NCBI GenBank assembly: GCA_944320785.1
Contig: CALUIR010000001.1
Coordinates: forward strand, 124,001 to 188,000
DNA length: 64,000 bases
Source of the DNA: an uncultured Bacteroidaceae bacterium
GTDB lineage: Bacteria; Bacteroidota; Bacteroidia; Bacteroidales; Bacteroidaceae
Direction of reading: 5' to 3'
A program made the position numbers and the translations under genes. The number at the start of each line of letters is the position of its first letter. The first letter of the stretch is position 1. The notes beneath the pieces are model-generated. The model was given only the letters and a program-made list of their open reading frames with translations. It made no database searches and was not told where the DNA came from. Of this stretch, positions 1 through 9,425 are shown piece by piece.

Positions 1-2
1 AA

Positions 3-1916
3 TTCAATCTCAGCATTTACGAGAGCGACTTCCACGCACCGGGAGAATACCCTTTCACCATCGTGAACGCCACGGACGAATCCGGCACAGGTTACGAACC
101 TTTTGACACAGGCGAAGGCGAAAGCGGCGGCATCCTCACGGTGAACGCTGACGGGACGATGAGCCTGCAACCCGCCAACCCGGAGGCAACGCCCGATGTG
201 CATCTGGCCGCTCTCCGCACAAAAGGGACAGTCTATGCGGGGATAGGGTTCTGGATGGCCGCCACGCTCCGCAACGAAGGCCTCAACACGTTCACCCAAC
301 CCCTCTACACCGTGGCCATCCCCGAAGGGACGGACGAATCCGGCATCACGGACTATTGGGACTACATCCAATGGGAAGCCAGCCTGAGCCGTGGCGTGGT
401 TGATCCTATTTACGGAAAAACCACGCTGGAGGTTGCCGCAGGTTGCGCAGGATTGGAGGCTGGAAGATACAAGATACATTTCTGCCGGGAAATCACATTG
501 GACGATGGAACCACCGTGTACCGCCTGATTCCTGAAGACGCACCACAGGTCATCGAAGTGGTCCCCATGCCGGAACATCCCGTATTGGTGATGGACGAAC
601 GCCCGCTGGACATCTGGGAGGACGAATACAGGCAGGAAAGCAACGTGTGGTTCGGCGCAACGGTGTGGGTGCATGCCCTGTCGCAAGCCTACAGGGGCAA
701 GCTGGAAGTCTGGGCCTTGCGGGAAGGCGCCGGCCCATCGGAAGAAGTCCTCGTGTTCTCCCCGCAGGAAGACCTTGCCATCAACATCTATACTGAATAC
801 TTGGAATATTATTACGGCTACACGGATGCTTTCTTCAACTTGGAGGAAGGCACCTATACGGCCTACCTGAAATATGAAGTGAATGGCGAGATGCAGCGCA
901 TCGAGGGCGACTACAACCAAGACACGTTCCGCGTCATCCCGTCTGACAAGCCGCAACTCTGCCTCGCCGCGCCCCTTGTGGTAAACGGCGGCGATCCGGT
1001 GCCGATGGGAAGCACCGTGACGGTGGAAGCGAAGATAGCCGCCCGCAATGCCTTCAGCGGGACCGTCACCCTGTATTCCTCAGGGGAAGCTCCCTATTAT
1101 GCCACCGCGCTTTACAGCAGCGATGCCCACGTGTCGCTGGCGGCGGGCGAGGTGAAAGACGTGACTTTCCGCTGCCAGGCAGGCTCTCCGGGCTACGGGC
1201 TTACGGCAGGACGCTACCAAGCGGAAATGATGTTCCTCGACGACAACCGCGAATATTCAGGCAACGTCCAGCCGGGCGATTACGAAGCCTCGCTGTGGTT
1301 CTCCGTCACGGAAGCCATCGGCAACCTGTTCACAGTCGTGGACTACCCCACTTTCAACGGGGGATTCAATACGTATGCCGGGCAGAGCGGCACCATCCGT
1401 CTCAAGATTTACGCAGACGCAGCGGCAGATGCCACGTTCGGCATCCACGCTTACGAGTACAATGCGCCGAACATACCCGTGCTGCAAGTGACGGAACAGG
1501 CGGCACATTTCGAAGCCGGGGAAACACGTGCCATCGAGTTGCCCTACGTTTGCCCCGAAGGGACGGCCAACGGCTTGTATTATTACGAGGTGTATGCCCG
1601 GATGAACAGCCAGGCCGCCATGCAGATTCTGTTCACCAATGCATTCGACGTGAGTGAAGAAGCCGGCGTGGAAGCCCCGGCATCGGCAGCAAACGGCTGC
1701 CGCCTGGCAGCATTGGACGATGCTTTCCTCTTGGAGGGGCTCGCCGCCCGCTCGCGTGTGGAGGTATTCTCCCTGAGCGGCATGCGGCTGTTCCAAAAAA
1801 CGGCGGACGATGCCGCGATGCTTGTCCCGATGGCAAAAGCAGGACGGGGCGTTTACCTTGTCCGCGTGACCGCGCCCGACGGGACAACCGCCCTGCTGAA
1901 AGCCGTGTTGCGATAA
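3..1916 (+). CDS. T9SS-exported surface protein, C-terminal part (5' end outside window)
   Basis: The reading frame is open from base 3, so this is the 3' end of a larger gene; the GTG at 63 is only an internal codon. The visible 637 residues are a chain of beta-rich, Ig-like segments. The last ~75 residues look like a T9SS type A sorting domain (motifs VEVFSLSGMRLFQ and GVYLVRVTAPDG, ending KAVLR). That domain normally routes a protein through the outer membrane to the cell surface or medium. No catalytic motif is visible in the part present, and the N-terminal function cannot be known from this window. The next gene is convergent. Confidence 0.8.
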   Translation, partial: FNLSIYESDFHAPGEYPFTIVNATDESGTGYEPFDTGEGESGGILTVNADGTMSLQPANPEATPDVHLAALRTKGTVYAGIGFWMAATLRNEGLNTFTQPLYTVAIPEGTDESGITDYWDYIQWEASLSRGVVDPIYGKTTLEVAAGCAGLEAGRYKIHFCREITLDDGTTVYRLIPEDAPQVIEVVPMPEHPVLVMDERPLDIWEDEYRQESNVWFGATVWVHALSQAYRGKLEVWALREGAGPSEEVLVFSPQEDLAINIYTEYLEYYYGYTDAFFNLEEGTYTAYLKYEVNGEMQRIEGDYNQDTFRVIPSDKPQLCLAAPLVVNGGDPVPMGSTVTVEAKIAARNAFSGTVTLYSSGEAPYYATALYSSDAHVSLAAGEVKDVTFRCQAGSPGYGLTAGRYQAEMMFLDDNREYSGNVQPGDYEASLWFSVTEAIGNLFTVVDYPTFNGGFNTYAGQSGTIRLKIYADAAADATFGIHAYEYNAPNIPVLQVTEQAAHFEAGETRAIELPYVCPEGTANGLYYYEVYARMNSQAAMQILFTNAFDVSEEAGVEAPASAANGCRLAALDDAFLLEGLAARSRVEVFSLSGMRLFQKTADDAAMLVPMAKAGRGVYLVRVTAPDGTTALLKAVLR

Positions 1917-1980
1917 GGCGATACGGGAATTTTTGCCATCCGCCTGCCGCCAATGCGTACATTGGCGGCAGGCGGATTCG

Positions 1981-3051
1981 TTAAAACAAGATGCCGTAAG
2001 AGCTGAACCTCATGACAGGACTGCCCTCGGCAAACAGCACGCAACAGGCAACCGCTGCGGCCAGCCACACGATGAACAGCGTCCATTTCAGCTTCTTTCC
2101 CATGGGTTTCCACGAGAAGAACGAGGACAGCACGAAATGCACCGCCCCAACGAGCGGGACAATGCCCACCACGGCCATCAGGAAAAAGGCCATGAACGCC
2201 ATGCCGGGCGAAGTCATGGAAAACCATTCTTCCAAGGAAGGGACCTGGCTGTAAAGGAACGCCCCGCCGCCCATTGCCAAGGACACCCAGACGGCAAGGA
2301 AAACAAAGGCCATGAAGGCCACGAACAGCACAAAAGGAATGCCCGCAATGAGGAGCAACACCAAGCAGGCTTTGATGAGGAAGCCCGCAATGCGGACCAG
2401 CATGTCGCCCAGCTTTTGCAGGAAGTTGCGCGGTTTGCCGGACTGCACATAGCGGTTCACACCGTCCGACGCACGCTCAAAACCGTCGGCCACCGTCCGT
2501 CCGATGCTCTCCACCGTCACGCGCTCGCCCCGCATCGCCAGCTTCTCGGCCGCCGTGCGCGCCAATGGAATGAACATCCAGCACACGACATACACCAGCG
2601 CGATGGGGAAACGGACGAACGGCAGCACCAATGCCAGCAGCATGAGGACGCGCACCCACGTGGCGTCCCAGCCGAAATAAGCGGCAAAGCCGCCTGCCAC
2701 GCCGCCCAGAATCTTGTTGTCGGGGTCGCGGTACAAACGGTGCGGCACCGGCCCGCCCGCCGTGTCCCGGCTTTCCTGCCCCGCATTTTCGCCCGAAAGT
2801 TCCTCTGGCCGCCCCATGCGGGCCATCATCTGCTCCACGTCGTCCTTGGTCACCACCTCCCCGCCGGCCTGCAACTTCTCTTGGAACACTTCAGAGATGC
2901 GCCCCTCCAGGTCTTTCAGAATCTCCTCCGCGCCTTCTTCCTTGCGGAAACAGTGCTTCAGGTCCGCCAGGTATTTGTCCAACAAGAAGTAGGCATCCTC
3001 ATCAATATGGAACACCCTGCCTCCAAGGTTCACCGTCAATGTCTTTTTCAT
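1981..3051 (-). CDS. PspC-domain inner-membrane protein
   Basis: 356 residues. The first ~90 residues are soluble and acidic. A PspC domain follows at about 105-165 (HRLYRDPDNKILGGVAGGFA, then a hydrophobic helix), and several further transmembrane helices fill the C-terminal half. PspC-like proteins are linked to envelope stress sensing. The ATG at 3051 gives a natural MKKTLTVNLGG start; a TTG nine bases upstream is less likely. The gene begins 5 bases after the PadR-family gene ends, so the two form a regulator/membrane-protein operon, a pairing common in Bacteroidota and Firmicutes. Ligand and exact role are unknown. Confidence 0.85.
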   Translation of the reverse strand: MKKTLTVNLGGRVFHIDEDAYFLLDKYLADLKHCFRKEEGAEEILKDLEGRISEVFQEKLQAGGEVVTKDDVEQMMARMGRPEELSGENAGQESRDTAGGPVPHRLYRDPDNKILGGVAGGFAAYFGWDATWVRVLMLLALVLPFVRFPIALVYVVCWMFIPLARTAAEKLAMRGERVTVESIGRTVADGFERASDGVNRYVQSGKPRNFLQKLGDMLVRIAGFLIKACLVLLLIAGIPFVLFVAFMAFVFLAVWVSLAMGGGAFLYSQVPSLEEWFSMTSPGMAFMAFFLMAVVGIVPLVGAVHFVLSSFFSWKPMGKKLKWTLFIVWLAAAVACCVLFAEGSPVMRFSSYGILF

Positions 3052-3056
3052 ACGCT

Positions 3057-3386
3057 TCAATAATTGTTTGAAATATGTTCAATCGTCTCGTTCAGTTCCC
3101 GCCACGCCTGCTCCAGCTCGCCCAGCAATGCCAAGCCTTCTGCCGTCAGCCGGTAATACTTGCGCGGAGGCCCTTGGGTGGACTCCACCCATTCATACTC
3201 CAGCAACCCGTCTTTCTTCAGCCGCATCAGCAAGGGATACAAGGTGCCTTCCACCACAATCAGCCGGGCTTCCTTCAAACGGCGGATAATGTCGGAGGAA
3301 TACAACGGCTGCCTGCGCAGCAGCAACAGCACCCCATATTCCAACACCCCTTTCCGCATCTGGGATTTCACATTGTCCGCATTCAT
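3057..3386 (-). CDS. PadR-family transcriptional regulator
   Basis: 109 residues from the ATG at 3386 (MNADNVKSQMRKG). This is a compact PadR winged helix: the LLLLRRQPLYSSDIIRRLK segment, the typical VVEGTLYPLLMRLKKDGLL wing and recognition-helix region, GPPRKYYRLTAEG, and a C-terminal dimerisation helix. PadR proteins are usually repressors that bind palindromic operators in their own promoters. One such palindrome lies at 3441-3458, just upstream of a -7 box at 3411-3418. The longer in-frame extension upstream runs through this promoter and is not used. The regulator probably controls itself and the PspC-like gene behind it. Confidence 0.9.
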   Translation of the reverse strand: MNADNVKSQMRKGVLEYGVLLLLRRQPLYSSDIIRRLKEARLIVVEGTLYPLLMRLKKDGLLEYEWVESTQGPPRKYYRLTAEGLALLGELEQAWRELNETIEHISNNY

Positions 3387-3410
3387 ACGCTTCCTTTCTT
3401 TTTCATGCGG

Positions 3411-3418
3411 CAAACATA
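3411..3418 (-). promoter_or_regulatory. -7 promoter box of the padR-pspC operon
   Basis: Minus strand reads TATGTTTG, an exact match to the Bacteroidota -7 consensus TAnnTTTG. It lies 24 bases upstream of the PadR start. A TTGC about 19 bases further upstream (3438-3441) could be the -33 element. Confidence 0.65.
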
Positions 3419-3440
3419 CAAAATTCCAAAATACCTTGCA

Positions 3441-3458
3441 ATGCATAGTACCATGCAT
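3441..3458 (-). promoter_or_regulatory. Probable PadR operator (18-bp palindrome)
   Basis: ATGCATAGTACCATGCAT is an inverted repeat with matching ATGCAT ends and a GTAC centre; only two symmetric positions fail to pair. It touches the presumed -33 element of the padR promoter, where a bound dimer would block RNA polymerase. PadR operators elsewhere are built around ATG/CAT half-sites. Autoregulation is inferred. Confidence 0.6.
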
Positions 3459-3649
3459 TTGCATTATTTATAAAAACGACCGTTCATCACATTATTTAAT
3501 ATGAGAGACATGCCCGGGCGCCGCGCCAAGATGCCGGGGAAATGCCGTCACACGCCCTGCCACGCAGCGGGAAATGCCTGAAAGTTCATGAGGAAAAAGC
3601 GATACACCTTACCCGAAAGTTTCCACACCCATCACAGGAAGTTTTCAAT

Positions 3650-3710
3650 ACGATTAGTAATCGTCAGGCAATACGATTAGTAATCGTCAAGCCGTACGAT
3701 TAGTAATCGT
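3650..3710. repeat. Palindrome array A1: three copies of a 15-bp palindrome, 23-bp period
   Basis: Copies of ACGATTAGTAATCGT occur at 3650-3664, 3673-3687 and 3696-3710, separated by 8-bp spacers that differ (CAGGCAAT, CAAGCCGT). Each copy is a perfect inverted repeat around one central base. The left flank holds AGTTTCCACACCCATCAC and the right flank GAATGTTC, and variants of these recur at the other arrays. The array sits in a 523-bp gene-free stretch (3387-3909) between padR and the GH97 gene. No further gene is visible in that stretch. Confidence 0.9.
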
Positions 3711-3853
3711 ACAAAAGAATGTTCAGGAAAGATTCCGGCAATCATGGGAAATATCTTGAAGAAAGCCTGCAAGACAACCCGCAATGCAGGCATGCGGCAT
3801 GGAAACAGGCTCTTAAAAACTCCCAAAAAACTCCCGGTTGCCCATCCATTCAT

Positions 3854-3861
3854 TATATTTG
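3854..3861 (+). promoter_or_regulatory. -7 promoter box of the GH97 gene
   Basis: TATATTTG matches TAnnTTTG and lies 48 bases upstream of the ATG at 3910. No clear -33 TTTG is visible at the usual distance. Confidence 0.55.
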
Positions 3862-3909
3862 CGGCTCGAACGGCAACCGCCGCGTTTCACCCTGCTAACC
3901 GAAAAGAAC

Positions 3910-5868
3910 ATGAAAAAGACCTTGTTGCCCATCCTGCTCATTGCGGCAGCTTGCTTCCCCGCTTCGGGGAAAGACTACCCGCTATCCTCGCCCAACGGCG
4001 AAATCCAAATCACCCTGTCCACCGGCGACACGCTTTCCTGCCAAGTGGCCTACAAAGGAATGCCCTTGTTTGAGAAATGCCACCTCCAACTCTTGGCGGA
4101 AGGAAAAGGATGGGAACGCGGACCGCACGTGGCAAAAGCCCGGCGTGAATCAGTGGACGAAAGGCTGAAGCCCTTGTTCCCGCTCAAGGAATCGTCCGTG
4201 CGGAACCATTACAACCAACTGCAATTGCTGTTCAAAGGCGGGTACGGGCTGGAACTCCGCGCCTTCGACAACGGCATCGCCTACCGCTTCTTCACCTCCT
4301 GCCGGGACTCCATCTGCATCGAAGACGAAAAGCTCCGCATCACGTTCCCCGGTTCCTGCCTGCTCCACCTGCAACAGGCAGGGTCGTTCCAGACATCGTA
4401 TGAGGAGCCTTACACCCATGTGCCGAGCGAACAATGGAACGACAAGGCAGCCGTGGCCGTGCTGCCCCTGCTCATCGACACGCAGAAAGGCTGCAAGATA
4501 CTGGCCAGCGAATCAGACGTGAGGGACTACCCGGCGATGTTTTTCAAAACAGACGGCAACAACGGGCTGGCCTCCGCCTTCCCCCAAGCGCCCGCCCAAT
4601 GGGAACCGCAAGGCGACAGAGGCTCGAAAATCCTGGAAGAATGCAGCTATATCGCCAAAACCACGGGGACAAGGCGCCTCCCGTGGCGGTATTTTGTCAT
4701 CAGCGATGACGATGCGGCCTTCATCGAGAACACCATGACCTTCCAATTGGCCGGGGAAAATGCCTTGGAGGACACCGGATGGATTCGCCCCGGGCTGGCA
4801 AGCTGGGAATGGTGGAATGGCGCCACGCCCTACGGCTCCGCCGTGGATTTCACGGCAGGCTGCAATACGGACACCTACAAATACTTCATCGACTTCGCCG
4901 CACACTACGGCATTTCCTACATCTTAATGGACGAAGGCTGGGCGGAAGACACGAGGAACCCGTTTATCCCCAACCCGGATGTGGATATGCAAGCGTTAAT
5001 CCGCTACGGGAAAGAGAAAAACGTGGGCATCTTGTTATGGCTGACCTGGCTGGCGGCAGAGGAGCATCCCGACGTGTTTGAGAAGTTCGGCCAATGGGGC
5101 ATCAAGGGCGTGAAAATAGATTTCATGGACCGGAGCGACCAATGGATGGTGAATTTCTATGAACGTGTGGCAAAAGAGGCCGCCAAGCATCATTTGCTGG
5201 TGGACTTCCACGGTTCATTCAAACCTTCCGGGCTGGAATATGTTTATCCGAACATCCTCTCCTATGAAGGCGTGAGAGGCATGGAACAGATGGGAGGCTG
5301 CCATCCCGACAACAGCCTTTACCTCCCTTTCATCCGCAATGCCGTGGGAGCGATGGACTACACACCGGGCGCCATGCTCTGCATGCAGCCGGAAGCCTAT
5401 GCGTCAAACCGCCCCAATGCCGCCAGCATCGGCACGCGCGCCTACCAGATGGCACTGTACATCGTGTTTGAAAGCAGCCTGCAAATGATGGCAGACAACC
5501 CCACACTTTATTACCGCAATGACGAATGCACGCGCTTCATCACGCAAATACCGCAAACATGGGACGAAACCATTGCTTTAGAGGCGGAAGCAGGGGAATA
5601 TGCCGTTGTCGCAAAACGGAAGGGAGACAAATGGTTCATCGGGGGCATCACCAACAACCGGCAACCTTGGCGCGGCTTCACCATCGCGCTTGACTTCCTT
5701 GAAGAAGGGAAAACCTACCGCATGGTTTCATTTGAAGACGGGGCAAATGCACCCCGCCAAGCCATGGACTACCGCAGGAAAGAAACCCTCATGAAAGCAG
5801 GCGGCACATATACCCTCCGCTTGGCGCGCAACGGAGGCTTTGCCGCCATCCTTGAAGAAACGGAATGA
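3910..5868 (+). CDS. GH97 family glycosidase (alpha-galactosidase/alpha-glucosidase type), exported
   Basis: 652 residues. A signal peptide (MKKTLLPILLIAAACFPASG) points to the periplasm, so the ATG at 3910 is preferred over upstream in-frame codons. The N-terminal beta-sandwich is followed by a TIM barrel with ASWEWWNGATPYG, YILMDEGWAED and GVKIDFMDRSDQ, then LVDFHGSFKPSG and SYEGVRG, and a C-terminal beta domain. In GH97, retaining members carry an Asp nucleophile in the KxDF segment, here Asp at about residue 404; inverting SusB-type enzymes lack it. That favours a retaining alpha-galactosidase-like enzyme. No SusC/SusD genes are adjacent, so it is not in an obvious polysaccharide utilisation locus. 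Confidence 0.9.
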   Translation: MKKTLLPILLIAAACFPASGKDYPLSSPNGEIQITLSTGDTLSCQVAYKGMPLFEKCHLQLLAEGKGWERGPHVAKARRESVDERLKPLFPLKESSVRNHYNQLQLLFKGGYGLELRAFDNGIAYRFFTSCRDSICIEDEKLRITFPGSCLLHLQQAGSFQTSYEEPYTHVPSEQWNDKAAVAVLPLLIDTQKGCKILASESDVRDYPAMFFKTDGNNGLASAFPQAPAQWEPQGDRGSKILEECSYIAKTTGTRRLPWRYFVISDDDAAFIENTMTFQLAGENALEDTGWIRPGLASWEWWNGATPYGSAVDFTAGCNTDTYKYFIDFAAHYGISYILMDEGWAEDTRNPFIPNPDVDMQALIRYGKEKNVGILLWLTWLAAEEHPDVFEKFGQWGIKGVKIDFMDRSDQWMVNFYERVAKEAAKHHLLVDFHGSFKPSGLEYVYPNILSYEGVRGMEQMGGCHPDNSLYLPFIRNAVGAMDYTPGAMLCMQPEAYASNRPNAASIGTRAYQMALYIVFESSLQMMADNPTLYYRNDECTRFITQIPQTWDETIALEAEAGEYAVVAKRKGDKWFIGGITNNRQPWRGFTIALDFLEEGKTYRMVSFEDGANAPRQAMDYRRKETLMKAGGTYTLRLARNGGFAAILEETE

Positions 5869-5919
5869 CAAGACCCTGGAAACATCCCTGAAGCAACTCG
5901 CCTTCGCAGGGCGATGGCT

Positions 5920-8900
5920 TCATTCTCCCTTCAACGCCATGATTTCCTGCAGGATGCCGATGGCTTTCTGCACGGACGGCACTTCCTTGACCACCATGCT
6001 GCGCTTGCCGTTCTGTTCGCGCAGGTTGCAGAGACGGGGATGGCTGCCCATGTATTCTATCATCTTGCCGAAAGCGGCGCTTTGGTAGTAAAGGCTGTCG
6101 GGATTGCTGACAAAGAACAGCACCATCCTCCCGGCTTTCAAAAAGACTTTTTCCACACCCAGTTGCTTGGCCATGCGCCGCAAAGGGACAACAAGGAGCA
6201 ACTCTTGGCCCTCTTCGGGGATTTTCCCGAAACGGTCTTCCAGTTCTTTGCGGAAACGTTCCACGTCCTGGTCGGATTCCATGCTGTCCAACTCCCGGTA
6301 AAGCAGCATCCGCTCGCTGCTGTTGGGGATGTATTCATTGGGGAACAGCAGTTCAAGGTCGCTTTCAATGGTGCAGTCATCCACAAACTCCCCGCCATCG
6401 GCTTTCTTGCCGCCGGCCGCATACAGGTCGGGGAACTCCTCGGTCTTCAGTTCTTTCACCGCCTCGCCCAGAATCTTCTGGTAGGTTTCGTAGCCCAAAT
6501 CGGCAATGAAACCGCTTTGTTCGGCACCCAGCATGTTGCCCGCGCCCCGAATATCCAAGTCCTGCATCGCGATATGAATGCCGCTTCCCAAATCCGAAAA
6601 GTTTTCAATGGCTTGCAGGCGGCGGCGCGCCTCGCTGGTCAAATCAGACATAGGCGGCGCCAGCAAATAACAAAATGCCTTTTTGTTGCTTCTGCCCACG
6701 CGCCCCCTCATCTGGTGCAAATCGCTCAGCCCGAAGTTCTGCGCTTCGTTGATGATGATGGTGTTGGCATTGGGGATGTCGATGCCGCTCTCGATAATCG
6801 TGGTGGCAATCAGCACGTCGTATTCATAGTTCACGAAGTCCAGGATGATTTTCTCCAGTTTTTCCGGCTCCATCTGCCCGTGGCCGATGCAAATGCGCGC
6901 GTCCGGCACGTTGCGTTTCACGATGGCCGCCAGTTCGGGAAGGTTCTGGATGCGGTTGTTCACGAAAAACACCTGCCCGTTGCGCCCCATTTCAAAGGAG
7001 ACAGCCTCACGGATGATGTCTTCGTTGAAGGCATATACTTCCGTCTGTATCGGGTAACGGTTGGGAGGAGGCGTGCTGATGACCGAAAGGTCGCGCGCGC
7101 CCATCAGCGAGAATTGCAACGTGCGCGGGATAGGCGTTGCCGTCATGGTCAGCGTGTCCACGTTCACCTTCAGTTGCCTTAGCTTCTCTTTCACCGCCAC
7201 GCCGAATTTCTGCTCCTCATCCACGATGAGCAAGCCCAAGTCCTTGAAATGCACGTCCTTCCCGATAATGCGGTGCGTGCCTATCAAGATGTCCACGTTT
7301 CCTTCCTGCAAGTTCTTCAACACTTTCTTCGCGTCAGGCGATTTGCGGGCGCGGCTCAAGTAATCCACCCGGCAAGGGAAGCCTTTCAAGCGTTCGCTGA
7401 ACGTCTGGTAATGCTGGTAAGCCAGCACAGTGGTAGGCACCAGCACGGCCACCTGCTTGTTGTCGGCCACGGCCTTAAAGGCTGCGCGAACAGCTACTTC
7501 CGTTTTCCCGAACCCCACGTCCCCGCAAATCAAGCGGTCCATCGGGCGGTCGGCCTCCATGTCCTGCTTCACATCTTGGGTAGCCTTCAACTGATCCGGG
7601 GTATCTTCATAAAGGAATGACGCTTCCAATTCGTGCTGCAGGAAAGAATCTTTGCTGAAACTGAAGCCTTTTTCCTCGCGCCGCTGCGAATACAGTTTGA
7701 TGAGGTCGCGGGCTATGTCCTTGATTTTTGTCTTGGTGCGTTCCTTCATCTTCTCCCACGCGCCGGTGCCTAATTTGCTCAAGCGGGGAGGTTCCCCCTC
7801 TTTCCCTTTGTACTTGGACACCTTATGCAAGGAATGGATGCTGACAAACACCACATCGTCGTTCTGGTAAACCAGCTTGATGGCTTCCTGCGTCGTGCTT
7901 CCATTGGGCAAACGCACCAATCCCGCAAATTTCCCGATGCCGTGGTCCGTATGCACGACATAATCGCCGGGCTGGAACATGTTCAGTTCCTTCAGGCTCA
8001 ATGCCACTTTGCCGCTGCGCGCCTTATCGCTTTTCAAGTTGTACTTATGGAAACGGTCGAACACCTGATGGTCGGTGAAAAAACAGCAACGAAGCGTATG
8101 ATCCACGAAACCTTCGTGCAAAGTCTTGTCAATGGCGGTGAAAGGAATTTGGTCGCCCCGCTCCTCGAAGATGGCACGAAGCCGGTCAGTCTGCTTCACA
8201 CTGTCGCTGCATATGTAAATGGCATAGCCTTTGGACAGGTAATCCAAGAAGGAAGCACTGGCAAGATCGAAATTCTTATGGTAAATCGGCTGCGGGGAAC
8301 AGGCAAAATCATACGTGGCCTCCACGCCCGCAGACGGCTTTGTGCCGAACTCTGCCCGGCGGAAACGGCACAATTGCTTCATGAAAGGCTCCACATCCAC
8401 CAAATCGCAAGACGGATGCCCCGCAGAAGCGCCGTTATCTTCCGGCGGAGACGCCAACAAAGATGCCGCCTCCTCATGCATCATCTTCGCGCGTTCGTGA
8501 ATCCACAGCAGTTTTTTCATGCACACCACCGTATGCGGAGGCAAGAAATCCAGGAAGCACACTGTCTCTCCTCCCGAAGCTGTTCCAGATACAATGGAAA
8601 CGCCCCGTTTCTGCTCCTTCGACAACTGCGACTCCACTTCAAAAGTACGGATGCTGTCTATCTCATCACCGAAAAAATCAACGCGGTACGGATATTCACA
8701 CGAAAAAGAAAACACATCGATGATACTGCCCCGAACGGCATATTGCCCCGGTTCATACACATAATCCACCCGGCTGAAACCCAACTCCTGCAAGGTTTCC
8801 GTGATGCCTGAAATCTTCCTTTCCTGGCCTACTTCCAAATCCAACGTCCGGGCAGACAAATCACTCATGGACACGACCTTCTCCACCAATGCATCCGGAT

Positions 8901-9279
8901 AAGTAACCATGCACAAAGGGCCTTCCTTTTTCATCAGGCGGCTCAATGCCTCCATGCGCAACACTTCATTGGCCGCATCCTTCTGACCGTACTTCAACGA
9001 ACGCCGGTAAGAAGACGGGAAGAACAAAATATCCTTGTCTCCCTGCAACTGCACCAAATCATGATAAAAATACCCTGCTTCCTCCATATCGTCCAGCACG
9101 AACAGGAAAGAAGCGTTCTTCTTTTTGAAAAAAGGCAATGAAGAAAACAAAAGAGCCGGAGAAGACGCGCATAACCCATGCAAAAACACATGTTGCACCA
9201 CCCCTTCCTCAAGCGACCCAGACAACAAATTTACATTCGGATGATTCGAATATACCGCCAGCAGCTTTGCTATTTCCAT
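5920..9279 (-). CDS. mfd: Transcription-repair coupling factor Mfd
   Basis: 1119 residues, normal length. An N-terminal UvrB-homology region comes first. The CarD-like RNA polymerase interaction domain starts near residue 430 (ELNMFQPGDYVVHTDHGIGKF). The RecG-like helicase follows, with Walker A CGDVGFGKTE, the DEEQ box (VDEEQKFGV) and MTATPIPRTLQ, and then the C-terminal TRCF domain. Mfd removes RNA polymerase stalled at DNA lesions and recruits UvrA. The gene stands alone between the convergent GH97 gene and the divergent glycosyltransferase operon. Confidence 0.98.
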   Translation of the reverse strand: MEIAKLLAVYSNHPNVNLLSGSLEEGVVQHVFLHGLCASSPALLFSSLPFFKKKNASFLFVLDDMEEAGYFYHDLVQLQGDKDILFFPSSYRRSLKYGQKDAANEVLRMEALSRLMKKEGPLCMVTYPDALVEKVVSMSDLSARTLDLEVGQERKISGITETLQELGFSRVDYVYEPGQYAVRGSIIDVFSFSCEYPYRVDFFGDEIDSIRTFEVESQLSKEQKRGVSIVSGTASGGETVCFLDFLPPHTVVCMKKLLWIHERAKMMHEEAASLLASPPEDNGASAGHPSCDLVDVEPFMKQLCRFRRAEFGTKPSAGVEATYDFACSPQPIYHKNFDLASASFLDYLSKGYAIYICSDSVKQTDRLRAIFEERGDQIPFTAIDKTLHEGFVDHTLRCCFFTDHQVFDRFHKYNLKSDKARSGKVALSLKELNMFQPGDYVVHTDHGIGKFAGLVRLPNGSTTQEAIKLVYQNDDVVFVSIHSLHKVSKYKGKEGEPPRLSKLGTGAWEKMKERTKTKIKDIARDLIKLYSQRREEKGFSFSKDSFLQHELEASFLYEDTPDQLKATQDVKQDMEADRPMDRLICGDVGFGKTEVAVRAAFKAVADNKQVAVLVPTTVLAYQHYQTFSERLKGFPCRVDYLSRARKSPDAKKVLKNLQEGNVDILIGTHRIIGKDVHFKDLGLLIVDEEQKFGVAVKEKLRQLKVNVDTLTMTATPIPRTLQFSLMGARDLSVISTPPPNRYPIQTEVYAFNEDIIREAVSFEMGRNGQVFFVNNRIQNLPELAAIVKRNVPDARICIGHGQMEPEKLEKIILDFVNYEYDVLIATTIIESGIDIPNANTIIINEAQNFGLSDLHQMRGRVGRSNKKAFCYLLAPPMSDLTSEARRRLQAIENFSDLGSGIHIAMQDLDIRGAGNMLGAEQSGFIADLGYETYQKILGEAVKELKTEEFPDLYAAGGKKADGGEFVDDCTIESDLELLFPNEYIPNSSERMLLYRELDSMESDQDVERFRKELEDRFGKIPEEGQELLLVVPLRRMAKQLGVEKVFLKAGRMVLFFVSNPDSLYYQSAAFGKMIEYMGSHPRLCNLREQNGKRSMVVKEVPSVQKAIGILQEIMALKGE

Positions 9280-9298
9280 ACTCTAAGTAATGACGGCG

Positions 9299-9306
9299 CA
9301 AATTTA
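9299..9306 (-). promoter_or_regulatory. -7 promoter box of mfd
   Basis: Minus strand reads TAAATTTG, an exact TAnnTTTG match, 19 bases upstream of the mfd ATG. This implies a very short leader. Confidence 0.6.
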
Positions 9307-9393
9307 CGAACTTAAATACTTTGTCCCTGTGCCGGCAAAACAAAAATATTCTAAAAACAACCGGGGGCTTACACCTGCTTGCACAAATAGTTG

Positions 9394-9401
9394 TACTTTT
9401 G
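9394..9401 (+). promoter_or_regulatory. -7 promoter box of the polyprenol glycosyltransferase-pyrC operon
   Basis: TACTTTTG, 24 bases upstream of the ATG at 9426. It probably drives the cotranscribed genes from 9426 to about 13593. Confidence 0.6.
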
Positions 9402-9425
9402 CTCACGTCTTTTTAACCATAAAAT

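Noticed and set aside
1933-3063. 376-codon plus-strand ORF opposite the PspC gene
   Set aside because: His/Gln-rich antisense shadow of a well-supported membrane protein gene.
3838-3909. Longer N terminus for the GH97 enzyme
   Set aside because: It would place 24 non-hydrophobic residues before a complete signal peptide and overlap the -7 box.
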